In this document: positions 35,753-41,447 of the stretch, piece by piece | How the letters are laid out: each line of letters opens with the position of its first letter | Numbering within the stretch: the first letter of the stretch is position 1 | Source of the DNA: an uncultured Chthoniobacterales bacterium | Lineage (GTDB): Bacteria > Verrucomicrobiota > Verrucomicrobiia > Chthoniobacterales > CALDSX01 | Direction: 5' to 3' | DNA: 41,447 bases | NCBI GenBank assembly: GCA_937924445.1 | Contig: CALDSX010000044.1 | Location: 1-41,447 of the forward strand | The notes under the pieces: generated by a model | The model's database searches: none | The model's input: only the letters and a program-made list of their open reading frames with translations | What the model was told of the DNA's origin: nothing | Made by a program: the position numbers and the translations under genes

Positions 35753-37717
35753 CTATTCGTCCATGTGGCGCAGACGGGTTAGGATGCTAAAATCCTCGAG
35801 GGTGGTCGTGTCGCCACGCACTTCTGTGCCGGAGGCGATTTCTTTTAGCAACCGGCGCATGATCTTACCACTGCGGGTCTTCGGAAGGGCTTCGGCAAAC
35901 CGAATATCCTTTTCCTCCGGACGAGCGATCGGTCCGATTGCATGGGAAATCTGGCTACAGAGCGCTTTGCGCAAGGTAGGGCTGCCTTCCTGGCCCTCTT
36001 TGAGTGTTACAAAGGCGACGACCGCCTGACCCTTGATTTCATCCGGTCGTCCAACAACAGCGGCCTCCGCGACCGCTTCGTGACTAACAAGGGCGCTTTC
36101 GATCTCGCTGGTGCCCAGGCGATGTCCTGCCACATTCAATACGTCATCAATCCGTCCAACAATCCAGAAATTACCGTCTTTATCGCGACGCGCTCCGTCG
36201 CCGGTGGTGTACCAACCTTGTGATTTAAAATCGCTCCAATACTGTTTTTTGAAGCGCTCTTTATCTCCGTAGATTGTGCGGAGCATGGAAGGCCAAGGCT
36301 TTCGAATGACAAGTTTTCCGCCTTCATCCACGTCGCATTCGTGGCCTGCTTCGTCAACAACTACTGCGTCGATCCCAAAGAAAGGGCGGGTGGCTGTTCC
36401 TGGTTTGCAGGGGGTGGCACCAGGGAGTGGAGAAATCATTATCGCTCCAGTTTCTGTTTGCCACCAGGTATCCACGATCGGGCAACGCCCGCCTCCGATG
36501 ACCTTGTGATACCACATCCATGCTTCCGGATTAATTGGTTCACCTACGGTTCCGAGCAGGCGCAAAGTGGAGAGGTCATGTCTGGCCGGGTATTCGTTAC
36601 CCCACTTGATAAAAGCACGAATCGCCGTGGGGGCGGTGTAGAGTATTGTCACGCCAAATTGAGCGATGATTTTCCAGAACCGGTCGGGCTCCGGCCAATT
36701 TGGAGCACCCTCATACATTACGGTTGTGGCACCGTTTGCTAATGGACCGTAGACGAGGTAACTGTGGCCGGTGATCCATCCCACATCAGCTGTGCACCAG
36801 TAAATATCGTCATCCCGCAGGTCGAAGATATATTTAGAGGTGGCTGAAACGCCGGTAAGATAACCGCCGGTCGTGTGGAGAATGCCTTTAGGCTTGCCTG
36901 TCGAACCGCTTGTATAAAGAATGAAGAGGGGATGTTCACTGTCGAATTCCTCCGGTGGACAATTCGCATCCACATACTCCATCTCGCGATGCCACCAAAC
37001 ATCGCGCCCCTCTTCGATATGGATTTCGTTGTGAGCTCTGCGAAAAACAATAACACGGCCGACAGATTTTGCGTTCCCGCCCTGTAGAGCGTGGTCTACG
37101 TTTTGTTTGAGGGGAATAATAGCTCCGCGACGGTAGCCGCCGTCTGCGGTAATGATCATCGTCGCGCCACAGTCGTTGACCCTGTCGCGGATGGCCTCGG
37201 CGCTGAACCCGCCAAAAACAACGGAGTGAACTGCGCCAATCCGTGCGCAGGCAAGCATTGCAATGACCGCTTCGGGTATGAGCGGCATGTAAACAATCAC
37301 CCGATCGCCTTTTTTAAGCCCATTACGCTTGAGCACATTCGAAAAGCGGCAAACCTCGCGATGAAGTTGATGGTAGGTTAAAACACGTTGGTCACCCGGT
37401 TCACCTTCCCAAATGATGGCGGCCTTGTTTTTGCGCGGAGAATCAAGGTGCCGGTCGAGACAGTTCTCGGAAGCATTCAGAGTGCCTCCCACAAACCATT
37501 TTGCAAATGGAGGCTTCCAGTCCAGGACTGTTTTCCATCTTTTGTGCCAGAGCAATTCTTTGGCCTCGCCAGCCCAGAATTTTTCCGGATTGCGAATCGA
37601 GGCTTTGTAAAGCTCTTCATACTCGGCGGGAGAAGAAATTCTTGCCCTTTTAGCAAAGGACTTAGCTGGTTTGAAAACGCGATTTTCAATAAGATGGGAC
37701 TCGATATTCTGGTTCAT
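35753..37717 (-). CDS. acs: Acetyl-CoA synthetase (AMP-forming)
   Basis: A 654-residue adenylate-forming enzyme that converts acetate, ATP and CoA to acetyl-CoA. The core has [27 protein letters not shown], and [34 protein letters not shown]. The end is [13 protein letters not shown], with the Lys that is acetylated for regulation in relatives. It runs to the full family length. The downstream tatD is probably in the same transcript. Upstream 190 bases without a gene lead to the tRNA-Arg gene on the same strand. Confidence 0.96.
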   Translation of the reverse strand: MNQNIESHLIENRVFKPAKSFAKRARISSPAEYEELYKASIRNPEKFWAGEAKELLWHKRWKTVLDWKPPFAKWFVGGTLNASENCLDRHLDSPRKNKAAIIWEGEPGDQRVLTYHQLHREVCRFSNVLKRNGLKKGDRVIVYMPLIPEAVIAMLACARIGAVHSVVFGGFSAEAIRDRVNDCGATMIITADGGYRRGAIIPLKQNVDHALQGGNAKSVGRVIVFRRAHNEIHIEEGRDVWWHREMEYVDANCPPEEFDSEHPLFILYTSGSTGKPKGILHTTGGYLTGVSATSKYIFDLRDDDIYWCTADVGWITGHSYLVYGPLANGATTVMYEGAPNWPEPDRFWKIIAQFGVTILYTAPTAIRAFIKWGNEYPARHDLSTLRLLGTVGEPINPEAWMWYHKVIGGGRCPIVDTWWQTETGAIMISPLPGATPCKPGTATRPFFGIDAVVVDEAGHECDVDEGGKLVIRKPWPSMLRTIYGDKERFKKQYWSDFKSQGWYTTGDGARRDKDGNFWIVGRIDDVLNVAGHRLGTSEIESALVSHEAVAEAAVVGRPDEIKGQAVVAFVTLKEGQEGSPTLRKALCSQISHAIGPIARPEEKDIRFAEALPKTRSGKIMRRLLKEIASGTEVRGDTTTLEDFSILTRLRHMDE

Positions 37718-37907
37718 GGGGAAATGAAACGGTGAGATTTGGAGGCTTCAACACGGATGAACGTGAATGATAATTGAGAGACGCCAAAGAGCAACAGACG
37801 ATTAGCGGTAGGGTTGCAGGAGTTTGCCCGCGTTGTCGATTCTCAGCAACTCCCTCTGGGCAAATTGCGATTGGTCTTATTGTCGCTGGTTTGCGTTGAG
37901 GTGGATG

Positions 37908-37979
37908 TGCCCCCGCCGGGAATCGAACCCAGATTTAAGGTTTAGGAAACCTCCGTTCTATCCGTTGAACTACGGGGGC
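37908..37979 (-). tRNA. tRNA-Arg (anticodon CCT)
   Basis: A cloverleaf of 72 bases on the minus strand. The acceptor stem pairs GCCCCCG with CGGGGGC; the anticodon loop TTCCTAA closes a GGTTT/AAACC stem; and the T arm is CTGGG-TTCGATT-CCCGG. The anticodon CCT lies at bases 37946-37944 and reads the AGG codon. The 3' CCA is not encoded. Confidence 0.93.
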
Positions 37980-38109
37980 TATCTTGTCCGAGGGAACAAA
38001 GTTTTGTTGGCAACTCCTTAAACCATTGCTGAAAACAGATTTTTTCTCTCGGAAATATCATGCTGCAAGAGATTCAAAAACGTAACCAAAAAGGAGCCAC
38101 TCGCAACCC

Positions 38110-39444
38110 ATGAGTCAAAAAGAAACAAAAACAAAAGCGCACCGTCGCAAGGTCGTTATTATTGGTGCCGGATTTGGAGGGTTGAGCGCGGCTAAGACTC
38201 TTTGCGGTGCGCCTGTCGATGTGGTGGTAATAGATCGCACCAATCACCACCTCTTTCAGCCCCTTCTCTATCAGGTGGCTACGGCCGGCTTATCTCCAGC
38301 TGACATCGCAGCGCCGGTTAGAGCGCTGCTCGGGAGGGAGCGAAACGTTCGCGTGGTTCTCGGCGAAGTCGAGCGGATTGAGGTCGCAAACCGCCAAGTT
38401 TGCGCCAACGGTCGGGTTTTCGACTACGACTATCTCATACTCGCGGCAGGAGCTCGCCATTCATATTTCGGTCATCATGAATGGCGGAGGTACGCGCCCG
38501 GGTTAAAAACCTTGGAGGACGCGCTTGATCTCAGGCGGAGAATACTTTTGTCGTTTGAACTCGCAGAAAATGCCATGCACCCTATCGACCGCAGCCGCTA
38601 TCTCACCTTTGTGGTCGTGGGCGCCGGACCAACCGGGGTGGAGATGGCCGGTGCGATCTCTGAGCTGGCCCGGCACACGCTCCGTCAACAATTTAAAAAC
38701 ATTAACCCCTTGGAAGCTAGGATTGTGCTTGTTGAAGGTGGACCTCGTGTGTTGCCAGGTTTCGACACCAAGCTTTCGCAAAAGGCACTTGTTCACCTTG
38801 GCGAGCTTGGCATTGAAGTCCGACTCAATACTGCCGTCAGCGATGTAGATGAAACGGGCGTTGTGGCTGGCGGTGAACGGATCGCTTCAGCCACCGTGGT
38901 TTGGGCAGCAGGGAATGAGGCCTCTCCGCTTACGCGACTGATCGGGACCGAGACCGACCGCGTTGGGCGCCTCAAAGTGGACAGTTTTCTTCATCCACCG
39001 CAGCATCCGGAGATTTTTGTGATAGGCGATAACGCACACTGTCTGGGGGCGGACGGCAAGCCTCTGCCCGGGGTTTCACCCGTTGCAATTCAACAAGGCA
39101 AGTGGGCCGCAAAAGCAATCATGAACCATTTGCGTGGGAAACAGCCCAAACCTTTCTCGTATTTTGATAAAGGCAGCATGGCAACCATCGGCCGCCATGC
39201 CGCTGTGGCTCAAATTGGTCCGCTGAAGTTCGGCGGATTTCTCGCATGGCTCGGCTGGCTTTTTGTTCATCTTATTTTTCTTGTCGGCTTTCGTAATCGT
39301 CTCTTTGTGCTGTTGCAGTGGGCCTACGCGTATATCACTTTTAGGCGTGGTGCCCGCTTGATCACGGGGGAAGTTCCGGGCTTTTTCCGCCATCAAAAGG
39401 CCCCTCCGGAGTTATCTGGTCAAGAGGGAGCGACCGTCCAGTAA
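38110..39444 (+). CDS. ndh: Type II NADH dehydrogenase (NDH-2)
   Basis: A 444-residue FAD-dependent enzyme of the NDH-2 family, which passes electrons from NADH to quinone without pumping protons. FAD motif VIIGAGFGGLSAAK begins at 15, followed by NHHLFQPLLYQVATAGLSP. The NAD motif is VVGAGPTGVEMAG, FAD-side AVIGD appears as FVIGDNAH, and the C-terminus has hydrophobic segments (AWLGWLFVHLIFLVGF) that anchor it to the membrane. AGGAG lies about 15 bases before the ATG. It is a single gene between a tRNA gene and fabF. Confidence 0.93.
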   Translation: MSQKETKTKAHRRKVVIIGAGFGGLSAAKTLCGAPVDVVVIDRTNHHLFQPLLYQVATAGLSPADIAAPVRALLGRERNVRVVLGEVERIEVANRQVCANGRVFDYDYLILAAGARHSYFGHHEWRRYAPGLKTLEDALDLRRRILLSFELAENAMHPIDRSRYLTFVVVGAGPTGVEMAGAISELARHTLRQQFKNINPLEARIVLVEGGPRVLPGFDTKLSQKALVHLGELGIEVRLNTAVSDVDETGVVAGGERIASATVVWAAGNEASPLTRLIGTETDRVGRLKVDSFLHPPQHPEIFVIGDNAHCLGADGKPLPGVSPVAIQQGKWAAKAIMNHLRGKQPKPFSYFDKGSMATIGRHAAVAQIGPLKFGGFLAWLGWLFVHLIFLVGFRNRLFVLLQWAYAYITFRRGARLITGEVPGFFRHQKAPPELSGQEGATVQ

Positions 39445-39673
39445 ACGACACTGAACGGCCTCTTCCCTACTTTGTTTTTTGCAAAGCCGACCTTGTTTAA
39501 AGAAAATTGAGGTTCGTGGTTAATCTAACGACAGATGCTGCCTGGTGCGGCATATTGGCGAGGTATTGAGTTGGTGAAAGTGCCAAGGAGGTCGAAAAAT
39601 AAGAGCTTGCAGAGCAATGCGTTCCGGGGCTTACTTTTAACTTACCAACAATTTTATCCTACCGCCATCCATC

Positions 39674-40921
39674 ATGTTCAATCGCAGAGTTGTCATCACC
39701 GGTATCGGTGTAATCTCGCCAATCGGCAACGACCTACTGACCTTTTGGAAAAACGCAGTGGCCGGCACGAGCGGTGTTGGTACCATTACGCTTTTCGATG
39801 CATCGCAGTTTGATTGCCGCATCGCCGGGGAATCGCGCGATTTTGATCCGATTGGCTTCTTTAAAAATCCAAAAGATGTGCGGCGAACCGATCGCTACAC
39901 CCAAATGGCCATAGCGGCGTCAAGATTGGCTCTTGATATGTCCGGCTTGGATTTGGAGAAGGTGGACCGTGACCGTTTCGGGGTCGTGGTGGGCAGCGGC
40001 ATCGGGGGATTGAAAAGCCTCTCCGACAACCACATCAACATGCTTCAGAAAGGCCCGAACCGTATCTCGCCTTTCATGATTCCGATGATGATCAGCAACA
40101 TGGCAAGCGGTCTCATTTCAATGGAACACGGCCTGCGCGGACCCAACATTTCGATCACATCTGCCTGCGCAACGGCCAATCACAACATCGGGGAGGCATG
40201 GCGGATGATCAAATTCGGAGACGCCGACATTTTTCTTGCCGGAGGATCTGAAGCTGCGATCACGCCGATCGGGATTGGAGGGTTTTCTTCCATGAAAGCC
40301 CTTTCTACACGTAACGACGCACCGGAAAAGGCTTCGCGCCCTTTTGACAAAGATCGGGATGGATTTGTGATGGGCGAAGGAGCCGGCATCGTTGTGATTG
40401 AGGAACTCGAACATGCCAAACGTCGCGGAGCGGAAATCTATTGTGAGCTTATTGGCTACGGTTTGAGCGCGGATGCCTACCACATCACCTCGCCTAGCCC
40501 AGACGGGGATGGGGCAGCTCGTTGCATGGCCATGGCCCTGAAACATGCCGGCGTGAGTCCTGAACAGGTTGACTATATTAATGCCCATGGCACTTCCACA
40601 GATATAGGTGATGTGTGCGAAACCCGGGCAATTAAACGCCTCTTTGGTGACCACGCATACAAGCTTGCAGTCAGTTCAACAAAGTCCATGACGGGACATT
40701 TGCTTGGCGCAGCCGGCGGAGTCGAAATCGCGGCTTGCGTCATGGCTGTGCGCGAGGGGGTCATCCCCCCGACCATCAATCTCGACAACCCTGACCCTGA
40801 GTGTGATCTGGATTACACTCCGCACCATGCACGGGAGCGGAAGGTAGTTGTGGCATTAAGTAATTCGTTTGGATTTGGCGGACACAACTCCACGATTGTT
40901 GTTAGGCGATTCGATGGGTGA
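39674..40921 (+). CDS. fabF: Beta-ketoacyl-ACP synthase II (FabF)
   Basis: A 415-residue condensing enzyme of fatty-acid elongation. The catalytic triad is complete: Cys165 in TSACATANH, His305 in INAHGTSTD and His342 in KSMTGHLLGAAGG. The N-terminus (VVITGIGVISPIGND) and total length fit FabF. Upstream are 229 bases without a gene (39445-39673). No acpP or other fab gene adjoins it, so it seems to be transcribed on its own. The family also includes FabB and polyketide synthases, but the motif spacing favours FabF. Confidence 0.95.
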   Translation: MFNRRVVITGIGVISPIGNDLLTFWKNAVAGTSGVGTITLFDASQFDCRIAGESRDFDPIGFFKNPKDVRRTDRYTQMAIAASRLALDMSGLDLEKVDRDRFGVVVGSGIGGLKSLSDNHINMLQKGPNRISPFMIPMMISNMASGLISMEHGLRGPNISITSACATANHNIGEAWRMIKFGDADIFLAGGSEAAITPIGIGGFSSMKALSTRNDAPEKASRPFDKDRDGFVMGEGAGIVVIEELEHAKRRGAEIYCELIGYGLSADAYHITSPSPDGDGAARCMAMALKHAGVSPEQVDYINAHGTSTDIGDVCETRAIKRLFGDHAYKLAVSSTKSMTGHLLGAAGGVEIAACVMAVREGVIPPTINLDNPDPECDLDYTPHHARERKVVVALSNSFGFGGHNSTIVVRRFDG

Positions 40922-41116
40922 TTTTCTGTTGCGGTCATGCATTTATTCAGTCTAAGGAGGTGTCTATAGACCGCCGGAGGAGAAAACCCATACAAAGGCG
41001 GAAAGACCGCACCCTCACTCCCTATCTGGCCTGTTCAGGGGCATGCTTTTGATCCATCAATCGTACCTGCTCAGGTTGTCTCACCATGGGACCATCAGTA
41101 ACCGAAGAATAAATTA

Positions 41117-41173
41117 CCCCCCCCGAACGCAACAGAAAAAAGTTCGTTTTTTTGCTGGATTCACCAGGGGGGG
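41117..41173 (+). repeat. Conserved hairpin in the element leader, right copy
   Basis: The counterpart of the hairpin at 127-179: a C run of eight (41117-41124), CGAAC, an A-rich loop, GTTCG, a T run and then a G run of seven (41167-41173). The stem bases and runs are kept although the loop and flanks have indels between the copies, which hints that the structure is used. Confidence 0.45.
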
Positions 41174-41192
41174 CTGCCATAGCTTGCTCGCC

Positions 41193-41447
41193 ATGACAAG
41201 CGTCTTGGTAGTGCAAGGGCGACAGTTGAGCGGCGCGGATATCGCTTGGATCCGGGGGCTGCTGGACGAACATCCCGAGTGATGTCGCTCGCGCCTGAGC
41301 CGTGAGATGTGCGCGTGCTGGAACTGGCGCAATGCGCTGGGCCGGCCCAAGGATATGGCCGCACGGTCGCTGTTGCTGAAGCTCGAGCGCGCCGAGCATA
41401 TCCGCCTGCCGCCGCGGCGCCGCTCTTCGCCCAACGGTCAACGCAAC
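41193..41447 (+). pseudogene. DUF4338 (DruA-like) gene, 5' part, with in-frame TGA
   Basis: ATG at 41193 begins GRQLSG, WIRGLLDEHPE, then TGA at 41280-41282, and the frame continues open to the window end for 55 codons. Those codons read CRSRLSREMCACWNWRN, RPKDMAARSLLLKLERAE and IRLPPRRRSSPN. The TGA falls exactly where the left copy has TGG (Trp), so this copy carries a single nonsense change at codon 30. If the stop is real, this copy makes only 29 residues. The continuing text matches the DUF4338 N-terminal domain, including the RELC-W-W-KDMA region. Confidence 0.65.

Larger units (their letters stand above)
41059..41447 (+). mobile_element. Right copy of the inverted DUF4338-containing repeat (5' end only)
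   Basis: The plus strand here repeats the minus strand of 1-240, starting at about CAATCGTACCTGCTCAGG, and runs past the window edge. It has a leader with the same hairpin (CGAAC 41124-41128, GTTCG 41142-41146, C run before, G run 41167-41173). The start of a DUF4338-like gene follows at 41193. Because the two copies face outward, the 41 kb between them is bounded by inverted repeats. Confidence 0.75.

Noticed and set aside
40955-40970. GTCTATAGAC palindrome after fabF
   Set aside because: It is a 10-base palindrome with no T tract and no repeat elsewhere in the window, so I do not call it a terminator or operator.
41022-41441. Minus-strand ORF of 139 residues over the right element
   Set aside because: It lies antisense to the DUF4338 reading frame, has low-complexity composition, and its partner in the left copy is also antisense.

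Overview
The window is a 41.4 kb stretch of bacterial chromosome, mostly housekeeping and envelope genes at high coding density. It carries about 37 protein genes or gene remnants and one tRNA. No rRNA, CRISPR array, phage or plasmid gene is visible. The gene mix suggests a Gram-negative bacterium of the PVC group, most likely Verrucomicrobiota: a GldA/permease/GldG-like/DUF4340 operon, a eukaryote-type GSII glutamine synthetase, the ATP-grasp/alpha-E pair and an RskA-type anti-sigma factor. This assignment is inference, because no marker gene settles it.

Layout. Both edges hold copies of one repeat in inverted, outward-facing orientation (1-240 and 41059-41447). Each copy has a leader with a short hairpin and the start of a gene resembling the DUF4338 (DruA-like) family. 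Since both copies run off the window, the window may be a whole contig that broke at a multicopy element. Inside lie: a Gfo/Idh/MocA oxidoreductase (288-1340); a Tat-exported 5'-nucleotidase (minus); a RelE-like/membrane/PLP-enzyme operon (5021-3173, minus); AlgH/YqgE (plus); and a long minus-strand block with sigma factor, anti-sigma factor and ABC exporter, glyoxalase, BrnT/RHH toxin-antitoxin pair, MoxR, purE and purK (12786-5803). Next comes a plus-strand ABC/GldG/DUF4340 operon (12991-17991), then a minus-strand lpdA-yqeY-ispD-M16 peptidase operon (22117-18164). After a metallo-beta-lactamase-fold protein comes glnII with a candidate sigma-54 promoter and a strong terminator. A minus operon of circularly permuted ATP-grasp, alpha-E and DUF4112 genes follows, then apt (plus) and plsY-gpsA (minus).

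Between 30.2 and 34.9 kb three neighbouring genes are damaged. A small secreted protein has one in-frame TAG. A sigma-54-type response regulator has a TAA and a TGA in an otherwise open frame. A hybrid histidine kinase has a frameshift at the conserved KP motif of its last receiver domain. I read this as a decaying two-component system, though sequencing error is possible. Intact housekeeping genes resume afterwards: tatD, acs, tRNA-Arg(CCT), a type II NADH dehydrogenase and fabF.

How the genes work together. Several operons have stop and start codons overlapping as ATGA (eight junctions), which suggests translational coupling in the sigma/anti-sigma/exporter, purE-purK, plsY-gpsA and ispD-peptidase pairs. 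The most interesting items are the inverted DUF4338 element ends, the decayed NtrC-like system, the sigma-54-like promoter of glnII, and two operons of uncertain function (RelE-like/membrane/PLP enzyme and ATP-grasp/alpha-E/DUF4112).
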